Position numbers and translations under genes: made by a program
DNA from: Deltaproteobacteria bacterium
GTDB taxonomy: Bacteria > Desulfobacterota > Dissulfuribacteria > Dissulfuribacterales > JALVPX01
Assembly: GCA_027031565.1 (NCBI GenBank)
Contig: JALVPX010000224.1
Coordinates: 1-26,510 of the forward strand
Reading direction: 5' to 3'
DNA: 26,510 nt
Notes under the pieces: model-generated
What the model was told of the DNA's origin: nothing
Seen by the model: only the letters and a program-made list of their open reading frames with translations
Databases searched by the model: none
In this document: positions 15,624 through 22,976 of the stretch, piece after piece
Layout of the letters: every line of letters begins with the position of its first letter
How positions within the stretch are numbered: the first letter of the stretch is position 1

Positions 15624-17444
15624 TTAATACTTTTCGGAAGATATGAAAAGATTATGAATGAATCTGTTAAATGTAGAGCATTTTTCTGGTTTTCTACCGC
15701 TTTTGAGCCAGTCGAGCATCATCTGATCCTTGGGATCCTCATGGCATGCTAGGCAGAGGCCGACCTCCAGGATCTTCACCATCTCCTGCTGGGAAAAGGT
15801 GCGAAGGAAAGGCCTTGAACTATTTACGAGCATTGCTCCATCCACCCCGGCAGCGCTGTCGAGCGGATGCTCTATGCCCAGGAGCAACGGAGAATTAGAC
15901 AGGGCAGGTACAAAACCAAATTCTCCCTTGCGGAATACTATGGAACCTCGCCCCAGGCCCACGGTCTTGGGATTGGAATGACAATCCTTGCAGCTGCGCC
16001 CATTCCTTTGCGTGGTATGCGGGTCCATGGATGCTGCTGTGAGCCTTTTAAAATCCCTTTCCCATCTACCCCTTTCATCCAGAAAGGAAACAAAGTCCTC
16101 TCATCCAGGAACCAATATAACCACCTTGCTGCTGCTCCCTTTGCTCTTGTCCATCTGCCTTATGCCGAGCATCGGGCTTTCATAGCGGATGAAGCTTCTG
16201 AATTCCGTCCAACTGCCTGGGGTCATCTTACCAGTCAATTTGTCCAGCTGCTCCTCACCCTTGTCAGCCCTAACATGGCAGCCGTAACATTGCGGAACCC
16301 ACGTGGCATGACACGCCTTGCAGGCAAGCCTTGAGTGTGCCCCTGTATTGCATTTGTCTGGCACTGGTGCTCTTAGTGGATGGGGCCTTCTATCTGCCTT
16401 GCCTATTAGAACTACTTCTCCATTTTCAAGTTGTTTCACATTTATTCGTGACAGAGGCTGCCTTTCTCCGCCTTCTGCCTCATTTGGATGAATCAGGCCA
16501 TTTCTTTCTGCCATCTCCTTGAGCCCTTTGCTGCTCCTGTGACAAGTGCTGCATTCAATTTCCACCTGCTCCTCTATGTGAGCCCTTATATGGCCGTCTC
16601 CCATCACCTCCTTCTGGGTGTGACAATCAATGCATATCAACCCCTTTGCATGGTGGACGTCTGGCAGCATGGGCAGATAAAAACGGCCGTCTTCCAGTAT
16701 ATAGGGTGAAAATTCCCCATCTATGAAGGGGGTTGCATAACCCTCTGACTCATATATTCCCTGATAGGAAAGGCCTATCCTGCCGCTTCGGTTATGACAT
16801 TTGAGGCAATTTTTCATGGGTACGAATTTTGTGATCCTGACATGCCTCTTTTCCTTGGCAACACCTTCAGGCACATCATTATGGCATGCAGTGCATCCCC
16901 CGCCCTTTTGCGACAAAAAATCTGGCAGCTTCCCCTTTTCAAGGCCCACGTGGCAGCTTCCGCACATCTTTCTGAAGTAATCTATTGCAGGAGAAGTTAG
17001 ATTCCCCTGCCTAATAGACCGCACTGTAATCACCTCGTTTTGATCCGCTGCCTCACCCCAATAATATCTCAGGGTCGATATGATCCCCCGATTCGTTGCC
17101 ATAAGAGAATTTTTCACCCAGTCAACCTCGTTGACGTGGCACCCTGTCTGGCCGCAGGTGCCACGGGCAACAGACAATTCACCTGGATTTCTGATCATGC
17201 CTCTATGGGCCTTCTTTTTCTCACCAGCTAAAGGATTTCCCATGTGGCACTCAGAGCATCCAAGCACATGCCTGCCATGGGCCTTGTCCGGCTCCTCAAA
17301 ATGACAGGCAAGGCACATGTCCACCTGGCCTGAAAAGGTCTTGGGTATATTGGTGGTTGGCACGCGTTGGGTAGCCGCATACCCAAAAATGGGTAAGAGT
17401 ATACACACATGGAAGAGAAGAAGCGAAAACAGCGTGGGATTCAT
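15624..17444 (-). CDS. Periplasmic dodecaheme cytochrome c with an in-frame UGA (candidate selenoprotein)
   Basis: Read through one UGA, this is a 606-residue exported cytochrome. The signal peptide is MNPTLFSLLLFHV...FGYA, with cleavage near residue 23. Heme sites are CLACH 44, CSECH 63, a CX4CH (CGQTGCH 97), CGSCH 161, CTACH 184, CLKCH 213, CIDCH 271, CSTCH 298, CKACH 375, CYGCH 386, then CKDCH 485 and CLACH 564: eleven CxxCH plus one CX4CH. The UGA is codon 448, in VPG-UGA-EDFVSF. The frame then continues unchanged for 158 codons to a TAA-type end of the family-like C-terminus (PHTTQRNGRSCKDCHSNPK). A conventional annotation would split it into 16101-17444 and 15624-16028. A SECIS-like hairpin follows the UGA, favouring selenocysteine over nonsense mutation. 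Function beyond electron transfer is unknown. No ribosome site is visible at the ATG. Confidence 0.8.
16071..16100 (-). promoter_or_regulatory. SECIS-like stem-loop directly after the UGA
   Basis: On the coding strand, 13 bases after the UGA, CCTTTC (16087-16082) pairs with GAAAGG (16076-16071) around the loop TGGAT (16081-16077). Two further U-G pairs can extend the stem. The loop starts 19 bases after the UGA and has G in its second position. Bacterial SECIS elements have the loop about 16-37 bases after the UGA with a G among the first two loop bases (E. coli fdhF: 17 bases). Confidence 0.55.
16101..16103 (-). other. In-frame UGA, candidate selenocysteine codon (residue 448)
   Basis: The codon is TCA on the plus strand and TGA on the coding strand. 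The distance from the ATG at 17444 is exactly 447 codons, and the downstream heme-bearing segment (the ATG at 16028) is in the same frame, 472 codons from the start. No base insertion or deletion is needed to join the two parts. Confidence 0.6.
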
Positions 17445-17460
17445 GGAAAGACAATTTACT

Positions 17461-17491
17461 AAAAAAAAGGGCAGCTGTCGCTGCCCTTTTT
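17461..17491 (-). terminator. Intrinsic terminator after tRNA-Gly
   Basis: GGGCAG (17469-17474) pairs with CTGCCC (17481-17486) around a 6-base loop, flanked by A/T runs that extend the stem. On the minus strand the stem is followed by eight T (17468-17461). It ends the tRNA-Gly transcript only 16 bases before the cytochrome ATG. Confidence 0.85.
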
Positions 17492-17500
17492 AAACCTGTC

Positions 17501-17575
<75 letters not shown>

Positions 17576-17625
17576 ATCTTCGGCACAAGATAATAAGTGC
17601 ACCCCTTAAAACTGTCAAGACCTTA

Positions 17626-18591
17626 TCATGCCCCAAAAAGCAGCATCATATCTGCAACGCTTTCAGCTATATCTTCCATCTCAGTGAGCTGCTCCACCAT
17701 ATATTCAACGAATTCCTCGCTTAGTCCAAGATAGTAAACGATCTTGGATTTTGGCGGCACCGGGGCGACAAGGAGCCCCATTCCGCTCACATGGGCAAGA
17801 TAATCCGCCAGTTGAACAACTGCCCCAACATGGTTGAATTTGGGATGTCCAGGACTCAAGTGATGGGAAAAAATGGCCTTTACAAAAATATCAGGCAGGT
17901 TCCACGTCTTTGCCAGCCAGGCACCAATAACGGTGTGTGAAACACCGATTCTGCGTTCTGCCCATGTCAAGGGGCGCTCGGCTTCCTGAGCCATATTGAC
18001 TATGTTTTCCCACTCTTTTTTAAGGCACGTGCACATTGCCATTCTACCCAGGTCGTGGAGCAGGCCTGCTGTAAAAAATATTTCCGTATCTTCTTCCTCA
18101 AGTTCCAACGCAATCATGCGGGACAAGATACCTGTGGCCACGGAATGTATCCAGAAGTCACGGGCCTTAAGGCCTGGGTGTGAATAACTTCCGCGAAAAA
18201 CACCCAAAATAGAAAGGCCCAGAGCGAGATTGCAGACCTCACTCAATCCAAGAAAGACAATGGCCCTGTGCACTGTATCTATGGCCACACGGGGGGCGTA
18301 TAGTGCACAATTGGCCATTTTAAGGAGCTGGGAGGCAAGGGAGGGATCATGCCTTATGGCCTGTTCAAGCTCGATTATGTCCTTTGGATCCTTGGACAGT
18401 ATGGATAGAACGGTCTGTGCCGAGGTTGGCAGTGGAGGAATCGATTCGAGACGGCTTATGACGCTTTTGTATCGACGCTGCGAGTTAAGGTCGACAAGTT
18501 GGGAGGCTGTGCCTGCAATTGCCTGACCCCTTGTTTGTTCCACGCTGTTACTCCTTTTTACTCGTTCTTTTTCACTTTTCGACAACACCAT
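17626..18591 (-). CDS. HDOD domain signalling protein
   Basis: A 321-residue cytoplasmic protein with an HDOD domain (about residues 43-245): SRLESIPPLPTSAQTVLSIL, IRHDPSLASQLLKMANCALY, HRAIVFLGLSEVCNLAL, and TAGLLHDLGRMAM with the HD pair at 179-180. HDOD proteins act in regulation (c-di-GMP signalling, chemotaxis-like and DNA-damage responses) and often lack phosphohydrolase activity. The reaction, if any, is unknown. The first 40 residues are polar and probably disordered. The C-terminal 40 residues form a helical tail rich in Glu and Met. The start has GGGG about 8 bases upstream. It precedes tRNA-Gly and the cytochrome-cyclase pair on the same strand. Confidence 0.92.
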   Translation of the reverse strand: MVLSKSEKERVKRSNSVEQTRGQAIAGTASQLVDLNSQRRYKSVISRLESIPPLPTSAQTVLSILSKDPKDIIELEQAIRHDPSLASQLLKMANCALYAPRVAIDTVHRAIVFLGLSEVCNLALGLSILGVFRGSYSHPGLKARDFWIHSVATGILSRMIALELEEEDTEIFFTAGLLHDLGRMAMCTCLKKEWENIVNMAQEAERPLTWAERRIGVSHTVIGAWLAKTWNLPDIFVKAIFSHHLSPGHPKFNHVGAVVQLADYLAHVSGMGLLVAPVPPKSKIVYYLGLSEEFVEYMVEQLTEMEDIAESVADMMLLFGA

Positions 18592-18703
18592 ACAGCCCCA
18601 TGAATCATTCCAGCCGGTTCATTGGTATCCCAGGTTCCCCTTGGTTAATTTGGCCTTTTTTTTGCATTGTAATTTCGACAAATTATAGAAAGATAAGAGG
18701 TGA

Positions 18704-18988
18704 ATGGATATGCAAGGTTATACAACTCTTAAAAAAGGACCTGTAGTATGCCTTCATAAAAGCAAAAAGATGAGATACCAGGCCCTTCGGGACTATTATG
18801 AGAGCAAAATCAAGACCCTCATTGAAATGAAGCTTCCGCCCAAGCTCGTACTCCTGGCATGCTGGGATGCCCCGGTCGAACGTCAAGACCTGACGAAGCC
18901 GAGAAACCGGGCCAGATTTATCAAAGAATGCCTCAAATATTACAGGTCCCAGCTCAAAGATATTGAAAAAATGCAAAAAAGTTTATGA
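18704..18988 (+). CDS. Small conserved-looking protein of unknown function
   Basis: Not recognised. The 94-residue product has no signal or membrane segment. It is basic and mostly helical, with a notable MKLPPKLVLLACWDAPVERQ in the middle and a C-terminal amphipathic helix (FIKECLKYYRSQLKDIEKMQ). A ribosome site AAGAGGTG at 18695-18702 lies 3 bases from the ATG at 18704 and 9 bases from a second ATG at 18710, so the second may be the true start (92 residues). The good ribosome site, the clean reading frame and a stem-loop after the stop support a real gene. It is divergent from the HDOD gene. Confidence 0.7.
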   Translation: MDMQGYTTLKKGPVVCLHKSKKMRYQALRDYYESKIKTLIEMKLPPKLVLLACWDAPVERQDLTKPRNRARFIKECLKYYRSQLKDIEKMQKSL

Positions 18989-18991
18989 TGG

Positions 18992-19024
18992 GCAGGGGCT
19001 TATTAAAAAAATTTTAGCCCCTGC
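18992..19024 (+). terminator. Stem-loop after the small unknown gene (possible terminator)
   Basis: GCAGGGGCT (18992-19000) pairs perfectly with AGCCCCTGC (19016-19024) around a 15-base A/T-rich loop, 4 bases after the stop. No T-run follows on either strand, so termination would be inefficient or Rho-assisted. An mRNA-stabilising role is equally possible. Confidence 0.5.
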
Positions 19025-19182
19025 ATCGCCCTCCATTTCGAAAACAGCCCTACAACTAGACCGCTCTCCTGTTTGTCATATCCGGCCCCTTTTACACCAG
19101 CCATTGTGCAAAAATTGGGGCTGTCCTTTTAAAGGATCCCGTTGTATAAATAGTGTATCCTGTTTTATGCAGCCAATTCGCC

Positions 19183-22068
19183 ATGGGAGCCGATTCACCC
19201 AAATCAAACCAACTCGAAGAGTACATAGCCTCTCTTAAGGAATCGGATTTATTGGGTGACCAGGTGGTTTTTCACACCACATTTCCTGCCAAGCAGGCCT
19301 CTTTTGGTGAAAACGGACTGGATATCCAGCCTGAAATCAGCTCTCTTCTGGCAACATTGGGGATACCACGACTTTACAGCCATCAGGTTGAAGCCATCGG
19401 CAAGATCCAAAATGGAAAAAATGTAGTGGTTGCAACCCCTACGGCAAGCGGCAAAAGCCTCGTTTACAACATCCCGGTCCTGCAGGCAATCATGTCTGAT
19501 CCATCGTGCAAGGCGCTTTATCTCTTCCCGCTTAAAGCCCTTGCCCAGGACCAGTTGCGAAACTTCAACAGGCTTACCTCCTCCCTGCCCCCGGACGCGG
19601 CACCCACGGCCGCAATCTACGACGGAGACACTTCGCCTTACCGGCGGAGGAGAATAAGGGAACTTATGCCAAGCGTCATATTTACCAATCCTGAGATGCT
19701 GAATCTTTCCCTTCTGGCCTATCATCATTCCTGGGCTGCACTGTGGCAGGGATTGCGTTTCATAGTGGTGGACGAGGTTCATACCTACAGGGGAATCCTG
19801 GGTTCGCATATGAGCTGGGTCTTCAGGCGTCTAAACAGGATAGGAGAATATTATGGCAACAGGATCAACTATATCTTTTGTTCAGCTACCATTGGGAATC
19901 CTGGAGAACTTGCCTCAATGCTGGCCGATGTGGAGGTGGAAGAGATCGTTGAAAGCGGAGCCCCAAGGGGAAGGCAGCACCTGCTTTTCTTGAACCCCGC
20001 TGCCAGCCCTGCCCATGCCGCAATCCTGCTGTTAAAGGCTGCAATCTCCCGGGGTCTCAGGACAATAGTCTACACCCAGTCCCGCAAGATGACGGAACTC
20101 ATAAGTCTTTGGGCAGGAGACCAGAAGGAGGAGATAAAGGGTAAAATCAGCGCATACAGGGCCGGTTATCTGCCAGAAGAACGGCGGGAAATAGAAAAAA
20201 AGCTCTCATCAGGCCGACTCCTTGCCGTGGTCTCAACCAGTGCCCTTGAGCTTGGAATAGACATAGGCAACCTGGATATATGCATATTGGTGGGATACCC
20301 TGGGTCTGTTATGGCTACCTGGCAGCGTGGAGGAAGGGTCGGCCGGAAGATGCAGGACTCGGCAGTCATACTCGTGGCTCAACAGGATGCCCTTGATCAA
20401 TATTTCATGAGGAATCCAGAGGAATTCCTTGACCGTGCCCCGGAATCGGCGGTGCTGAACCCATTCAACCCCTCAATTATGAAGCCCCATTTGGTGAGTG
20501 CGGCAGCTGAAATCCCCTTGAAAAAGGGGGAAGGACTCTTGACAGACGCAGCAGTCTCTAAACAAGTGGATGAGTTGATCGCCCAAGGCCGCCTGTTGGA
20601 AGATGGACAGGGCGTTGAAATCTATTCCCACATGAGTTATCCCCAGCGGAATCTCAATCTCAGGGGTGCTGGCAAACAATTTCAAATAGTTGAAAAAAAA
20701 GAAAACGTGACCATTGGCTCGATAGATGGCTACAGGACGCACCGGGAGACGCATCCCGGGGCAGTCTATCTGCACAATTCCATATCCTACCTGGTGGATG
20801 AGCTGGATTTTTCTTCCCAGACAGTAACAGTTTCTGCAAAACAGGTGGACTATTACACCAAGGCACATGCCCAAAAAGAGACCGAGATATTGGAAATAGA
20901 AGAGGAGAAAGCGATCTTGGGCACCACTGTAGGCCTGGGCAGGCTGCGGGTGACAGATCAGATCACAGGCTATGAAAAGAGACTTGTGCGGGGACAAGTA
21001 CTGCTGGGTGTTGTGCCCCTTGAGCTTCCTCCCCTCATATTTGAGACCGAAGGAATATGGATCGTCATACCCAAGAAATTGCAGCAACGTATCGAAGAGG
21101 CAAGGCTCCATTTCATGGGGGGCATACACGCCCTGGAACATGCAGTAATTGGTATTTTACCGCTCCTGGTGATGACGGACAGGAATGACCTGGGAGGAAT
21201 CTCGATCCCATTTCATCCCCAAATAGGCCAGGCCGCAGTCTTCATATATGATGCCGTACCAGGCGGTGTAGGCCTTTCCCGGGAGACCTTTTCAAAGGCA
21301 GAGGAGCTTATTGTGCAAACCCTGAATACAGTAGAAAGCTGTCCTTGCGAATTTGGGTGTCCATCTTGCGTGCATTCCCCCAAATGCGGATCGGGCAACC
21401 GGCCTATCGACAAGGAGGCGGCCGTTGCGGTTTTGAAGGGGATCAAGAACCCTGATGCCATGGTAAAGATGGAAAGGGAAAAAAGGCCTTTGAAAAAAAC
21501 AGAATCTAAACCGGCGCCGCTGTTTAAAAAAAAGGAGCTGCGGTTTGGTGTTTTTGACCTGGAGACCCAGCTTTCCGCACAGGAAGTCGGAGGATGGCAC
21601 AGGGCCGACCTTATGCGGATGAGTTGCGGAATCGTCTATGATTCCTCCCGGGACGCCTTCATCGAGTTTCTGGAAGATCAAGTGGATGAACTCATCGAGG
21701 TGCTGTCAAGTTTTGACATGGTGATAGGCTTCAACATAAAACGCTTTGATTACAAGGTGCTGCAAGGTTATTCAAATTTCGACTTCAGAAAAATTCATAC
21801 ATTGGACATGCTTGAGGAAATCCACCGGGTGCTTGGATACCGACTAAGCCTGGATCATCTGGCCCAGACTACCCTGAAGGCAAGGAAGAGCGCCAACGGG
21901 CTTTTAGCCCTCAAATGGTGGAAACAGGGCGAAATCCAGAAAATCATAGACTATTGCAGGCAGGATGTGGCACTGAGCAGAGATCTTTACCTGTTCGGCA
22001 GGGAAAAGGGCCATCTTTTATTCAAGAACAAGGCGAAAAAGGTGGTAAGGGTGCCGGTCAATTGGTAG
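19183..22068 (+). CDS. MrfA-like DEAD/DEAH helicase fused to an MrfB-like DEDD exonuclease
   Basis: A 961-residue DNA-repair-type protein. The N-terminal helicase (about 40-400) has SHQVEAI, Walker A ATPTASGKS (84-92), DEVH (197-200), SAT (234-236), STSALELGID and QRGGRVGR (381-388). A MrfA/YprA-type C-terminal region follows, with the cysteine cluster C720, C722, C726, C729, C735 (CPCEFGCPSC...KC). After a Lys-rich linker (about 762-786) comes an RNase H-fold exonuclease: DLE (792-794), GFNIKRFD (849-856) and YCRQD (924-928). In Bacillus MrfA and MrfB are separate proteins that act together in mitomycin-lesion repair. Here they are one chain. The ATG at 19183 is chosen because TATAAAT at 19145-19151 would place the transcript start near 19158. 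A GTG at 19153 is the alternative (971 residues). Confidence 0.92.
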   Translation: MGADSPKSNQLEEYIASLKESDLLGDQVVFHTTFPAKQASFGENGLDIQPEISSLLATLGIPRLYSHQVEAIGKIQNGKNVVVATPTASGKSLVYNIPVLQAIMSDPSCKALYLFPLKALAQDQLRNFNRLTSSLPPDAAPTAAIYDGDTSPYRRRRIRELMPSVIFTNPEMLNLSLLAYHHSWAALWQGLRFIVVDEVHTYRGILGSHMSWVFRRLNRIGEYYGNRINYIFCSATIGNPGELASMLADVEVEEIVESGAPRGRQHLLFLNPAASPAHAAILLLKAAISRGLRTIVYTQSRKMTELISLWAGDQKEEIKGKISAYRAGYLPEERREIEKKLSSGRLLAVVSTSALELGIDIGNLDICILVGYPGSVMATWQRGGRVGRKMQDSAVILVAQQDALDQYFMRNPEEFLDRAPESAVLNPFNPSIMKPHLVSAAAEIPLKKGEGLLTDAAVSKQVDELIAQGRLLEDGQGVEIYSHMSYPQRNLNLRGAGKQFQIVEKKENVTIGSIDGYRTHRETHPGAVYLHNSISYLVDELDFSSQTVTVSAKQVDYYTKAHAQKETEILEIEEEKAILGTTVGLGRLRVTDQITGYEKRLVRGQVLLGVVPLELPPLIFETEGIWIVIPKKLQQRIEEARLHFMGGIHALEHAVIGILPLLVMTDRNDLGGISIPFHPQIGQAAVFIYDAVPGGVGLSRETFSKAEELIVQTLNTVESCPCEFGCPSCVHSPKCGSGNRPIDKEAAVAVLKGIKNPDAMVKMEREKRPLKKTESKPAPLFKKKELRFGVFDLETQLSAQEVGGWHRADLMRMSCGIVYDSSRDAFIEFLEDQVDELIEVLSSFDMVIGFNIKRFDYKVLQGYSNFDFRKIHTLDMLEEIHRVLGYRLSLDHLAQTTLKARKSANGLLALKWWKQGEIQKIIDYCRQDVALSRDLYLFGREKGHLLFKNKAKKVVRVPVNW

Positions 22069-22069
22069 G

Positions 22070-22176
22070 CCGTGACAGGAGCCCACATTGAGTTTTTAAA
22101 ATTTCTTCTCTTAAGAGCCTGTCTTTGACACATGGTTTTACAGCAGTGTCTGTCACGGGGAAAAGGGCCTGTCTTT
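22070..22176. repeat. Inverted and direct repeats between the helicase and TVP38 genes
   Basis: CCGTGACAG (22070-22078), right after the helicase stop, pairs with CTGTCACGG (22150-22158). Between them are a perfect 10-base palindrome CTCTTAAGAG (22108-22117) and GACAC/GTGTC (22127-22131 with 22146-22150). GCCTGTCTTT occurs twice, at 22117-22126 and 22167-22176. There is no clean U-run. The 173-base gap otherwise holds only AT-rich leader before the next ATG. A perfect TTGACA (22125-22130) has no acceptable -10 at the right distance. Confidence 0.45.
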
Positions 22177-22241
22177 CTCAATCACCACTTTCTTTTATTC
22201 GAAAAATGATTATTCTCTAAAGTTAAAGGGCAAAAAATAAC

Positions 22242-22976
22242 ATGACTAAACATTTTGACAATATTTCATTTGCAAAGTCACATTCAAAAAAGATCGCACT
22301 AATCCTGATCATATTGTCCATAGGCATTGGGATAAAAGTTAGCGGACTTGATCAATACCTGACCCTTGAGGCCCTCAGGACATACAGGCAGACACTCCTG
22401 GAATTTTGTCACCATAATCAGGCCTTGGTCTTGGCCCTCTACTTCCTGGCCTACGTGGCTGCCACAGCACTTTCGATTCCAGGTGCTGCTGTAATGACTC
22501 TGGCAGGAGGCGCCGTTTTTGGATTGCTAGCCGGCACGCTCATAGTGTCCTTTGCGAGCACGTTGGGTGCCACCCTCGCCTTTCTTGCCTCGCGGTTTAT
22601 TTTAAGGGACTGGGTGCAAGCAAAACTTGGAGACAAGCTCGAAAAGGTCAACAAGGGAATTGAGGAAGAAGGGTATCTCTACCTCTTCACTTTGAGGCTT
22701 GTGCCTGTATTTCCCTTTTTCGCAATCAATCTATTGATGGGGCTTACCAACATGTCTGTCCGCACCTTTTACATTGTTTCCCAGATAGGAATGCTTCCAG
22801 GCACCATAGTTTATGTGAATGCAGGAAAAGAACTTGGCAGGATAAGTTCTCTGTCTGATATCATGTCGTTCAGGCTCATAACAGCCTTTGCCTTGCTGGG
22901 GATTATGCCCCTAGTTGCAAAGAAGATCGTCTTTTTAGTCAAATCAAAACGGGAGAAAATAGATGGCCAGATATGA
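22242..22976 (+). CDS. TVP38/TMEM64 family membrane protein (DedA-like)
   Basis: A 244-residue integral membrane protein with five or six hydrophobic segments (about 17-35, 60-85, 88-118, 150-172, 180-200, 208-228). The conserved VTT/SNARE-associated core is visible: FGLLAGTLIVSFASTLGATLAFL, followed by FTLRLVPVFPFFAINLLMGL with the typical Arg-x-x-Pro and Asn, and IGMLPGTIVYVNAG. The family is linked to lipid scrambling or transport, but the bacterial substrate is mostly unknown. Its end overlaps the next gene by 14 bases. A TVP38 protein paired with this kind of flavoprotein is a recurrent pairing, sometimes as a fusion, as I recall it, which suggests a functional link. Confidence 0.92.
   Translation: MTKHFDNISFAKSHSKKIALILIILSIGIGIKVSGLDQYLTLEALRTYRQTLLEFCHHNQALVLALYFLAYVAATALSIPGAAVMTLAGGAVFGLLAGTLIVSFASTLGATLAFLASRFILRDWVQAKLGDKLEKVNKGIEEEGYLYLFTLRLVPVFPFFAINLLMGLTNMSVRTFYIVSQIGMLPGTIVYVNAGKELGRISSLSDIMSFRLITAFALLGIMPLVAKKIVFLVKSKREKIDGQI

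Noticed and set aside
16029..16100. A frameshift or gap between two separate cytochrome genes
   Set aside because: The 72 bases between them are an uninterrupted open frame in phase with both parts. Only the UGA separates them, so neither a frameshift nor two independently started genes is needed. The ATG at 16028 has no ribosome site and the product from there would lack a signal peptide.
20473..21141. A 222-codon minus-strand open frame inside the helicase gene
   Set aside because: It lies wholly within the MrfA-like coding region, has no ribosome site and an atypical composition.
22125..22153. A sigma-70 promoter based on the perfect TTGACA at 22125-22130
   Set aside because: No acceptable -10 box occurs 15-19 bases downstream. 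The TTGACA is part of an inverted repeat instead.
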